Part shown: positions 1 through 6,291 of the stretch, piece after piece | Layout of the letters: each line of letters opens with the position of its first letter | How positions within the stretch are numbered: position 1 is the stretch's first letter | Assembly (NCBI GenBank): GCA_900321195.1 | Contig: ONVG01000031.1 | Location: 1-11,189, forward strand | Source of the DNA: an uncultured Eubacteriales bacterium | GTDB lineage: Bacteria > Bacillota > Clostridia > Oscillospirales > Acutalibacteraceae | Direction: 5' to 3' | DNA: 11,189 nucleotides | The notes under the pieces: model-generated | What the model saw: only the letters and a program-made list of their open reading frames with translations | Told to the model about the DNA's origin: nothing | The model's database searches: none | Translations under genes and position numbers: made by a program

Positions 1-120
1 CTTTTCGGAACTCTTACCGCACATGATAAGGAAAATGTCGTTATAATGTGTGACGGCGAGGAAAAGGTAATAAAGAAAAAAGATACAGTATATATTAAAC
101 TGGATGACTTTGACCTGTGA
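1..120 (+). CDS. rimP: RimP ribosome maturation factor, C-terminal end only
   Basis: The window opens inside a reading frame that gives 39 residues (starting LFGTLTAHDKEN, ending LDDFDL) before a TGA at 118-120. The 5' part lies outside the window. RimP helps assemble the 30S ribosomal subunit. The visible piece is a small beta-rich tail with alternating hydrophobic and charged residues, compatible with the SH3-like C-terminal domain of RimP, but too short to prove identity alone. The assignment rests largely on position: rimP is the gene normally found directly before nusA in Firmicutes and many other bacteria, and here it ends 25 bp before nusA with no terminator between them, so they should be cotranscribed. 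Confidence 0.75.
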   Translation, partial: LFGTLTAHDKENVVIMCDGEEKVIKKKDTVYIKLDDFDL

Positions 121-145
121 ATAAAATTTTTACGGAGGGAAAAAC

Positions 146-1366
146 ATGGCAAAGAAGAAAGCGGAGAAGCCGCAGGACAACAGAAATACAGAGCTTTTTG
201 AGGCTCTTGCACTTATAGAAAAGGAGAGAGGCATACCGGTAGACTTCATGCTCAGTCAGATACAGAAGGCTATCATAACCGCATGTAAGAGTACATACGG
301 CGGCAATGAGGATGTACTGATAAAGATGGAGCCTGACACAGGTATATTTGAGGTATATCTCAATAAAGAAGTGGTCGATGAGGTGTTTGATCATAACCGT
401 GAGATACAGCTTGACGATGCAAGAAAAATAAGTCCGGCGGCAAGATTAGAGGATAAGGTCGGAGTAAAGCTTGACCCGAAGGATTTCGGACGTATAGCAG
501 TACAGACAGCAAGAAATATAATCCGTCAGGGTATACGCGACGGCGAAAAGGGACAGGCACTTGCAGAATATCAGAGCAAGCTCAAGGAGATAGTTACGGC
601 TACTGTTGAGCAGGTAGACGCAAAAACAGGAAATGCAACTCTCAGACTCGGCAAATCAATAGCTATACTCCCGAAGAATGAGCAGATAAACGGCGAGGAG
701 TTCACAGAGGGTCAGCAGATAAAGGTATATATAGTCGATATCAAGACAGGCGGAAAAGAGCCGCGAGCTATAATATCAAGAACACATCCCGATTTTGTAA
801 AGAGATTGTTTGAGGCAGAAGTACCTGAGATATTTGACGGTACTGTAGAGATAAAATCAATATCAAGAGAAGCAGGCTCAAGAACAAAGATAGCTGTGTT
901 CAGCCGTGATGAAAATGTTGATGCTGTCGGCGCATGCATAGGTCCGAGAGGTCAGAGAGTGGGTACTATAGTTGAAGTACTTGGCGGAGAAAAGATAGAT
1001 ATAGTTGAATACAGCGAAGACCCTGTAAAGTTCATAACAGCCGCGCTTTCACCTGCTGAGGTCGTAAAGGTAGAGGTAGTTCCCGATGCAGAGAGAGTAT
1101 GCAAGGCCACAGTTCCCGACAGTCAGCTTTCACTTGCAATAGGAAATAAGGGTCAGAATGTTCGCCTTGCTGCAAAGCTTACAGGCTGGAAAATAGATAT
1201 CCGTCCCGAAAGCGGTTTCTTCGGTGAAGAAGAGGAAGAAAAAACGCAGGCTGATGATGAAGCAGAGGAAACTGTAAACGAGGAAGCTATAAACGAGGAA
1301 GCTGTAAACGAGGAAGCTGTTGAAGAAGCAGAAACAACAGAAGAAGCAGCTGACGGAGAAGAATAA
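146..1366 (+). CDS. nusA: Transcription termination/antitermination factor NusA
   Basis: NusA binds RNA polymerase and nascent RNA and modulates pausing, intrinsic termination and antitermination. The 406-residue product shows the expected order: N-terminal polymerase-binding domain (about 14-140), S1 domain (about 148-213), then two KH domains. The KH loops are visible as IGPRGQRV (265-272) and AIGNKGQNVRLA (331-342), and the signature EVPEIFDG (225-232) precedes KH1. Length fits the short Firmicutes form, which lacks the C-terminal acidic repeats of E. coli NusA. Instead, residues 361-406 are a very acidic, probably disordered tail (EEEEE, then repeated NEEAV/NEEAI pentapeptides). The start is fixed by CGGAGGG at 133-139, seven bases from the ATG after GGAGG. 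It is the second visible gene of the rimP-nusA-ylxR-ylxQ-infB operon. Confidence 0.98.
   Translation: MAKKKAEKPQDNRNTELFEALALIEKERGIPVDFMLSQIQKAIITACKSTYGGNEDVLIKMEPDTGIFEVYLNKEVVDEVFDHNREIQLDDARKISPAARLEDKVGVKLDPKDFGRIAVQTARNIIRQGIRDGEKGQALAEYQSKLKEIVTATVEQVDAKTGNATLRLGKSIAILPKNEQINGEEFTEGQQIKVYIVDIKTGGKEPRAIISRTHPDFVKRLFEAEVPEIFDGTVEIKSISREAGSRTKIAVFSRDENVDAVGACIGPRGQRVGTIVEVLGGEKIDIVEYSEDPVKFITAALSPAEVVKVEVVPDAERVCKATVPDSQLSLAIGNKGQNVRLAAKLTGWKIDIRPESGFFGEEEEEKTQADDEAEETVNEEAINEEAVNEEAVEEAETTEEAADGEE
1274..1318 (+). repeat. Three tandem 15-bp repeats in the nusA tail
   Basis: Three direct copies of a 15-bp unit lie head to tail: gtaaacgaggaagct (1274-1288), the same with an initial a (1289-1303), and again with g (1304-1318). 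They differ only at the first base of the unit. In the nusA frame they encode the pentapeptide N-E-E-A-V/I, so copy number changes would keep the frame and only alter the length of the acidic tail. A diverged continuation (gttgaagaagc) follows. Such near-perfect units usually arise by replication slippage and suggest recent expansion. Confidence 0.9.
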
Positions 1367-1397
1367 AATATGCTGTCCTGATTGGAGGCGATCTATT

Positions 1398-1697
1398 ATG
1401 AAGCAGAAAAAAATACCTATGAGAAAATGTACAGGCTGCGGAGAGATGAAGGAAAAAAGGCAGCTTGTCAGGGTAGTAAAAGCCCCCGATGTAAAGGACG
1501 AAAACGGAGAGATAATACAGTCGGGTGAGATATCGGTGGATATGACAGGAAAAAGGTCGGGCAGAGGCGCATATGTATGCAAAGACCTTAAATGTCTTGC
1601 AGCGGCAAAAAAGGCAAGAAGATTTGAAAAAGCATTTTCCTGCAGGATACCCGATGATGTATATGAAAAGCTTGCAAAAGAGCTTGGTGCAGAATAA
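1398..1697 (+). CDS. ylxR: YlxR family RNA-binding protein (RNase P modulator RnpM)
   Basis: This 99-residue basic protein belongs to the YlxR (DUF448) family, recently named RnpM in B. subtilis because it binds the RNA of RNase P and modulates its activity. Family marks are visible: RKCTGCGEMKEKRQLVRVV near the N terminus (residues about 9-27), the GRGAYVCK signature (about 54-61), and the basic RRFEKAFS segment after it. The ATG at 1398 is chosen because GGAGG at 1384-1388 lies nine bases upstream and the product then begins MKQKKIPMRKC, as is usual for the family. The same frame stays open back to 1320, but that stretch overlaps the nusA tail in another frame and has no ribosome binding site. 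It lies between nusA and ylxQ, its standard place in Firmicutes. Confidence 0.95.
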   Translation: MKQKKIPMRKCTGCGEMKEKRQLVRVVKAPDVKDENGEIIQSGEISVDMTGKRSGRGAYVCKDLKCLAAAKKARRFEKAFSCRIPDDVYEKLAKELGAE

Positions 1698-1749
1698 GTC
1701 CTTTTAAAGAGCTGTAGATAATATCGGAACTAATGGAGGAAAAGCACTG

Positions 1750-2055
1750 ATGAATGAAAAGCTGTTGTCACTTCTTGGAATAGCAAGACGAGCGGGAAGG
1801 CTGTCGGTCGGATTTGATGCGGCAGCGGAGTCAATGAAAAAAGGCAAGTCATATTTGCTTGTGCTTGCCGGCGATATTTCAGAGCGTACATCGGGCTCGA
1901 TAATAAGCAAGGCGGAGCAGTCAGGAACAGAGGTACTGAAAACTGCTCTGTCTATGGAACAGATAGGCAATGCTATCGGAAAAAAAATGACAGGTATAAT
2001 TTCCGTGAACGACAGCGGATTTGCAGAAAAGCTTAAAGCTCTATTTGCCGAATAA
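1750..2055 (+). CDS. ylxQ: L7Ae-family ribosomal-like protein YlxQ
   Basis: A 101-residue protein of the L7Ae/L30e/S12e/Gadd45 family, whose members bind kink-turn RNA. Visible family features are the N-terminal LLSLLGIARRAGRLSVGFDAA segment (residues about 4-24), which contains the helix and glycine-basic RNA-contact region, and the hydrophobic strand LLVLAGDIS (about 36-44), followed by a helix. In B. subtilis the homologue is encoded between ylxR and infB, as here. Its exact cellular role is not settled; K-turn RNA binding is family knowledge, not shown by this sequence. The start is supported by GGAGGA at 1735-1740, nine bases before the ATG. A 52-bp gap separates it from ylxR and 20 bp from the infB ATG, consistent with one transcript. 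Confidence 0.93.
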   Translation: MNEKLLSLLGIARRAGRLSVGFDAAAESMKKGKSYLLVLAGDISERTSGSIISKAEQSGTEVLKTALSMEQIGNAIGKKMTGIISVNDSGFAEKLKALFAE

Positions 2056-2075
2056 CAGACAGGAGGAATGTATTG

Positions 2076-4571
2076 ATGATAAAATACAGATTGAGCGAGG
2101 TCGCAAAGGATCTCAATGTTTCAAATAAGGAAGCTGCTGATGTTCTTAAAGAGCGTCTTGGCGTAGTCAAAAAGCCGGCTACTGTACTTACAGAGGATGA
2201 GCTTAATGTTATATTTGAGCATTTTACTCAGAAAAACAGTGTGAGCAGCTTTGATAAATACTTTGCGTCCCGTGATGCAGAGGATGTAAAGGAAGAACAG
2301 CAGGCTGAACCCGAAAAGACCGAAGCAGCCGAGCATAAGCCTGAAAAGAAGGATAAGCCCGAAAAGAATGTCAGGACTGATAAACAGCCGATCAAGAATG
2401 AGAAAGGCAAGCCGCAGAACCGTGACGGCGAGCGCAAGCCTAATGACAAGAACAAAAACAACAATAAGCCGAAGCAGAACAGTCAGCAGGATGCAAAGGC
2501 ACAGTCGCAGAAAAAGGCTCCCGCAAATGCACAGCCTCAGAAAACTGCCGCTAAGCAGCAGACAGGTACATCTGCCGCACAGGGAGATGATTCGTTCGGC
2601 AGCAGGAGCCGTGTCATAAATACACGTTCGTCAAATGTTGATATCGAGCGTTACAATGAAAAATATGACCGTCTTGCAAGCGAGAAGATGCACAATGAGA
2701 ACACAGTGCAGAAGCAGAAGATAACACAGCGCTCACAGCAGAAGGGCAAGCCGCGCAATTCCAGAAAAGAGACCGAGCAGGAAAGACTCCGCCGTATCGA
2801 GAAGGACAGAAAGAACAAGCCTATCACTGTACAGATACCTGACGAGATAACGGTAAGCGAGCTTGCGCTCAGACTTAAAGCAAGAGCAGCCGAGGTAATA
2901 ATGAAGCTCATGGGACTTGGCGTTATGGCTACTGTCAATGACACTATAGATTTTGATACAGCGTCACTTGCAGCTATGGAGTTCCATGCTAAGGTAGAAA
3001 AGGAAACTGTTGAAACTATCGAGGAAAAGATAATCGACGATAGTGATGACGATGATGAGAACCTTGTAACACGTGCGCCCGTAGTAGTCGTTATGGGACA
3101 CGTTGACCACGGAAAGACATCACTTCTTGACAGCATACGTCATGCACATGTTACTTCGACAGAAGCAGGCGGCATAACTCAGCATATCGGCGCATACCGT
3201 GTTGCTATAGATGACAGGGAGATAACCTTCCTTGATACTCCCGGACATGAAGCATTTACAACAATGAGAGCAAGAGGCGCACAGGTAACGGATATAGCTA
3301 TACTCGTTGTTGCAGCTGATGACGGTATCATGCCGCAGACAATAGAAGCTATAAACCATGCAAAAGCAGCAGGAGTTTCTATCATAGTTGCAGTAAACAA
3401 GATAGACAAGGTAGGCGCAAACGTCGAGCAGGTAAAGCAGCAGCTTACGGAATATGAGATAGTGCCGGAAGAATGGGGCGGAGATACACCGGTCATTCCC
3501 GTATCTGCTCATACAAAAGAGGGTATTGACGACCTTCTTGAAATGGTGCTTCTTGTTGCCGACATGAAGGAGCTTAAAGCAAATCCTGACAGAGCCGCAA
3601 AGGGTACTGTTATCGAAGCAAGACTTGACAAGGGCAGAGGACCTATCGCTACAGTCCTTGTACAGAACGGTACGCTCAATGTCGGAGATATAATCGTAGC
3701 AGGCACAACAGTAGGCCGTGTACGTGCTATGACCAATGATAAAGGACAGAAGGTAAAGACCGCAGGACCGTCTGTACCTGTTGAGATAACAGGACTTGAC
3801 GATGTTCCGACAGGCGGCGATATATTCAATGCAGTATCGGATGAGCGTCTTGCAAGAGAGCTTGTCGAGCAGAGAAAGACAGCCGAGAAAGAGGAGCGCT
3901 TCAATTCAAGGACTAAGGTAACGCTTGACAACCTCTTTGACCAGATGCGTCTTGACGATATGAAGGAGCTCAAGATAATCGTAAAGGCAGACGTACAAGG
4001 CTCGGTCGAGGCTGTAAGACAGTCGCTTGAAAAGCTTTCCAATGAGGAAATACGGGTAAACGTAATACACAGCGGCGTCGGCGCAGTAAGAGAGTCTGAC
4101 GTAATGCTTGCATCGGCTTCAAACGCTATCATAGTAGGCTTCAATGTAAGACCTGACGCTGTAGCTGAGGAAAATGCAAAGCGTGACGGCGTTGATATGC
4201 GCCTTTACAGAATAATCTATGACTGCATAGAAGAAATAGAAGCCGCTATGAAGGGTATGCTTGCGCCGAAGTACAAGGAAACTCAGCTTGGAAAGGTCGA
4301 AGTAAGACAGACCTACAAGATTACCAATGTCGGTATAGTATCGGGCTCCTATGTACTCAGCGGAAAGGTTGTAAGAGGCGCTCAGGTGCGTGTTGTCCGT
4401 GACGGTATAGTTATCGCAGATGATACTATAGCATCTCTCCAGCGTTTCAAGGACAGTGTAAAGGAAGTTGCTGCCGGCTTTGAGTGCGGTATAACTCTTG
4501 ACCGTTTCAGTGATATCAAAGAGGGCGATATCTTCGAGATATATCAGATAGAAGAAGTCAAGAATAATTGA
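2076..4571 (+). CDS. infB: Translation initiation factor IF-2
   Basis: IF-2 is the GTPase that brings initiator fMet-tRNA to the 30S subunit and drives subunit joining. The 831-residue product has an N-terminal IF2N domain (1-55), a long charged, Gln/Asn/Lys-rich linker (about 60-248) that is probably disordered, a second IF2N-like domain (250-312), and a short acidic stretch (DDSDDDDE) before the G domain. GTPase motifs are complete: G1 GHVDHGKT (341-348), G3 DTPGH (387-391), G4 NKID (441-444) and G5 SAHT (477-480). Domains II, III and the tRNA-binding C-terminal domain follow. AGGAGG at 2061-2066 is nine bases from the ATG at 2076; an in-frame TTG immediately before it (2073) is a less likely start. 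It is the last gene of the operon here. Confidence 0.98.
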   Translation: MIKYRLSEVAKDLNVSNKEAADVLKERLGVVKKPATVLTEDELNVIFEHFTQKNSVSSFDKYFASRDAEDVKEEQQAEPEKTEAAEHKPEKKDKPEKNVRTDKQPIKNEKGKPQNRDGERKPNDKNKNNNKPKQNSQQDAKAQSQKKAPANAQPQKTAAKQQTGTSAAQGDDSFGSRSRVINTRSSNVDIERYNEKYDRLASEKMHNENTVQKQKITQRSQQKGKPRNSRKETEQERLRRIEKDRKNKPITVQIPDEITVSELALRLKARAAEVIMKLMGLGVMATVNDTIDFDTASLAAMEFHAKVEKETVETIEEKIIDDSDDDDENLVTRAPVVVVMGHVDHGKTSLLDSIRHAHVTSTEAGGITQHIGAYRVAIDDREITFLDTPGHEAFTTMRARGAQVTDIAILVVAADDGIMPQTIEAINHAKAAGVSIIVAVNKIDKVGANVEQVKQQLTEYEIVPEEWGGDTPVIPVSAHTKEGIDDLLEMVLLVADMKELKANPDRAAKGTVIEARLDKGRGPIATVLVQNGTLNVGDIIVAGTTVGRVRAMTNDKGQKVKTAGPSVPVEITGLDDVPTGGDIFNAVSDERLARELVEQRKTAEKEERFNSRTKVTLDNLFDQMRLDDMKELKIIVKADVQGSVEAVRQSLEKLSNEEIRVNVIHSGVGAVRESDVMLASASNAIIVGFNVRPDAVAEENAKRDGVDMRLYRIIYDCIEEIEAAMKGMLAPKYKETQLGKVEVRQTYKITNVGIVSGSYVLSGKVVRGAQVRVVRDGIVIADDTIASLQRFKDSVKEVAAGFECGITLDRFSDIKEGDIFEIYQIEEVKNN

Positions 4572-4588
4572 TGATTATTCTTGTGTGG

Positions 4589-4630
4589 AAAGCCGCATTG
4601 TGAGCCGCAGGGCAATAATGCGGCTTTTCT
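4589..4630 (+). terminator. Intrinsic terminator after infB
   Basis: An 11-bp perfect stem, aaagccgcatt (4589-4599) with aatgcggcttt (4617-4627), encloses a 17-base loop and ends in a short T run (CTTTT). It lies 17 bp after the infB stop codon, and a new promoter follows. The T tract is short, so termination may be incomplete. Confidence 0.65.
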
Positions 4631-4647
4631 GTGTTAATAAAAAGATG

Positions 4648-4676
4648 TTGATTTGTAATCATACAGGGTGTATAAT
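4648..4676 (+). promoter_or_regulatory. Sigma-A-type promoter for the MetH-like gene
   Basis: TTGATT (4648-4653) and a perfect TATAAT (4671-4676) are separated by exactly 17 bp. The expected start of transcription is near 4683, giving a leader of about 35 bases before the ATG at 4718. The position between the infB terminator and the next gene supports an independent transcription unit. This is a motif reading; no start site has been measured. Confidence 0.75.
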
Positions 4677-4717
4677 AAAGACTAATATTTGTATTATAAG
4701 GAGAGATGCTTTAAATT

Positions 4718-5893
4718 ATGGGTTTTGAATTCACACTTCCGGCTGTTGTCGACGGTTCAGGCTCGTGCAGTGAGCTTACGGGCGATGACCCGTATAACGT
4801 CTGTAGTGAAGCTCTGATAATTCGCAGCCCCGAAATACTTACCGCTGAAAAGAAAAGCTCTGCTCAGTGCGGCTTTGATATAATTCTTGCGCCGACAGAG
4901 GGGATTTCTCATTCAAGACTTGAAGATATGGGCTTTGATGATGAGTTCGCCGAATTTATCTCCGGACTTACAAGACTTACCGCTGAGTCGGCGCCGGATA
5001 ACGTCAATGTATGCGGCGTACTTTCAAAAAGCGACCCGATAGCGTCCGAATACGGAGAAAATGTGTTTGAAAGCGCATATTTTGACCACCTTGAAAAAAT
5101 AACGCTTATGAAGGATGAAGGCGCAGCTTTCATACTTCTCAGAAATTTTGAAAAGCTCTGGGATATGCGCGCGGGAGTTCTTGCCGCAAAGAATGCCGAT
5201 ATACCCGTTATCGTTACAATGAAAGTCGATGACGAGGGCATAAACGAAAGCGATACCGACTATATAGCCGCTCTTATCACACTTCAGGCGCTTGGCACGG
5301 CGGCTTTTGGTATAGAGTGTACATACGGCACTGAAGAAGCTGCCGACCTTATAAAAAAAGCCTATCCCCATGCGGAGATACCGCTTATTGCCGTTACCGA
5401 CATAGAAAAGCTCTCCGACAGCGACATACAAATGCTGAATGAAAACGGCGCATCCATATATATGGACACAGGCGCATGCAAAGACAAAGAAAAGCTTGCA
5501 AAGCTCAGAAGTCTTGATACGAAATTCAGATACGGCGAAGAAAAGGACAGTTATGCGGCGGCTATATTCAGAGAAGCTTTTTTCCTGCCTGAATATCTTG
5601 AGCTTTCCGAGCCGCTCAGGTGTGACCTTGATATGTCGGACGAGATAATAGACTTTGATGACGAGGCTATAAATGCCATATACATACATTTAGGCTCAAC
5701 GGATGATGCGGCATATCTTGCCGACAATGCTATAATGTCAAGGCTGCCGTTTATAATACGAGCCGATGACCCTACAACGCTTGAAGCCGCATTAAGATAC
5801 TATCAGGGCAGGCTCATAGTAGATACCCGCTGTGATATAGACGAAAAGACTCTTTTACAGCTCACTAAAAAATACGGCGCAGTTGTGTACTGA
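4718..5893 (+). CDS. Reduced MetH-like protein: homocysteine S-methyltransferase-type domain plus pterin-domain fragment
   Basis: This 391-residue protein follows the pattern of the N-terminal half of cobalamin-dependent methionine synthase (MetH). Residues 10-20 (VVDGSGSCSEL) sit where MetH has its DGxMGT motif; 37-60 match the PEi...aGaDii..nT block; 134-157 match the segment around LAAK; and 196-207 (FGIECTYGTEEA) match the G-x-N-C-S-x-GPEE block, keeping one zinc cysteine (Cys201). The second zinc site, GGCCGT in MetH, reads TGACKD (251-256), so only one of two cysteines remains. Residues about 315-391 match part of the pterin-binding barrel (PFIIRADDPTTLEAALRYY, then KKYGAVV), but the protein ends there, so most of that barrel and the cobalamin domains are absent. 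It is rich in Asp/Glu and Ala. The start has an upstream GGAG at 4700-4703. Homology by pattern is fairly clear; catalytic methyl transfer is doubtful. Its actual function is unknown. Confidence 0.7.
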   Translation: MGFEFTLPAVVDGSGSCSELTGDDPYNVCSEALIIRSPEILTAEKKSSAQCGFDIILAPTEGISHSRLEDMGFDDEFAEFISGLTRLTAESAPDNVNVCGVLSKSDPIASEYGENVFESAYFDHLEKITLMKDEGAAFILLRNFEKLWDMRAGVLAAKNADIPVIVTMKVDDEGINESDTDYIAALITLQALGTAAFGIECTYGTEEAADLIKKAYPHAEIPLIAVTDIEKLSDSDIQMLNENGASIYMDTGACKDKEKLAKLRSLDTKFRYGEEKDSYAAAIFREAFFLPEYLELSEPLRCDLDMSDEIIDFDDEAINAIYIHLGSTDDAAYLADNAIMSRLPFIIRADDPTTLEAALRYYQGRLIVDTRCDIDEKTLLQLTKKYGAVVY

Positions 5894-5926
5894 TGAATGA
5901 TGCGTCATAGTAAAGGAAGATAAAAT

Positions 5927-6157
5927 ATGCTGAAAAACAATCCGTTTTTGATATCATCACTTGTATTCGGTGGATTTGCGCTTTTATTCATAGTCATATC
6001 CACTGTATCTATCGTAATAGACGACAGTACAATAGCATCATTTCTTGTATGGCTTTTCCATATTGACGAAAACTCACTTACCAACATCACTCTTGCACAA
6101 TTTGGCGTGATACTTTCCGTTCCGTCCTTCATATTCGCAAAAAGATCCTATGAATGA
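5927..6157 (+). CDS. Small membrane protein of unknown function
   Basis: A 76-residue protein that I do not recognise. It begins MLKNNPFLIS, followed by a strongly hydrophobic segment (about residues 8-31, LISSLVFGGFALLFIVISTV onward) that should span the membrane. A central loop with several Asp/Glu (DDS, HIDENS) is followed by a second, weaker hydrophobic segment (about 54-70), and it ends with the basic-polar tail AKRSYE. Two membrane spans with both ends on the same side are the simplest reading. The ATG is preceded by AAAGGA (5912-5917) at ten bases. It starts 33 bp after the MetH-like gene, with no terminator between, and a strong terminator follows 20 bp after its stop, so the two are probably cotranscribed. 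It could be a genuine small protein; conservation was not tested. Confidence 0.65.
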   Translation: MLKNNPFLISSLVFGGFALLFIVISTVSIVIDDSTIASFLVWLFHIDENSLTNITLAQFGVILSVPSFIFAKRSYE

Positions 6158-6177
6158 GTGGAGCTGAAGTTAAAATT

Positions 6178-6213
6178 AAACTCCCGTCAGTTCAAAAAAA
6201 CTGACGGGAGTTT
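6178..6213. terminator. Strong bidirectional intrinsic terminator
   Basis: A perfect 15-bp inverted repeat, aaactcccgtcagtt (6178-6192) with aactgacgggagttt (6199-6213), has a 6-base loop. On the + strand it ends in TTTTTT; on the - strand the outer arm continues into TTTAATTTTAA. It lies between two convergent units, ending the small membrane protein gene (+) and argS (-). Because the T run is longer on the + side, termination should be stronger there. Confidence 0.9.
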
Positions 6214-6291
6214 TTTAATTCAGTGTTTCCTCCGTGTAAACTGCCTGACAAAATTGATTTTCGCGGTTAGATGCGGCAGGCGCATGGAGTT

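Noticed and set aside
1320..1397. Upstream extension of ylxR into the nusA tail
   Set aside because: The frame is open but has no ribosome binding site and overlaps the nusA repeat-rich end; GGAGG at 1384-1388 clearly serves the ATG at 1398, where YlxR proteins normally begin.
2073..2075. TTG as the infB start codon
   Set aside because: An ATG follows immediately at 2076 with better spacing (nine bases) from AGGAGG; the difference is one residue and cannot be settled from sequence alone.
2651..4144. Long antisense open frames under infB
   Set aside because: They are serine-rich reflections of the infB codon usage on the opposite strand, without ribosome binding sites or family patterns.
5894..6157. 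Frameshifted remainder of the MetH-like pterin domain
   Set aside because: The sequence after the stop at 5893 encodes a hydrophobic membrane protein in its own frame and shows no pterin-domain pattern in any frame, so a simple frameshift does not explain the short length.
6220..6285. 21-codon frame on the - strand just after argS
   Set aside because: It has no ribosome binding site before its ATG and sits in the short 3' untranslated stretch; a GGAGG-like word within it has no start codon after it.
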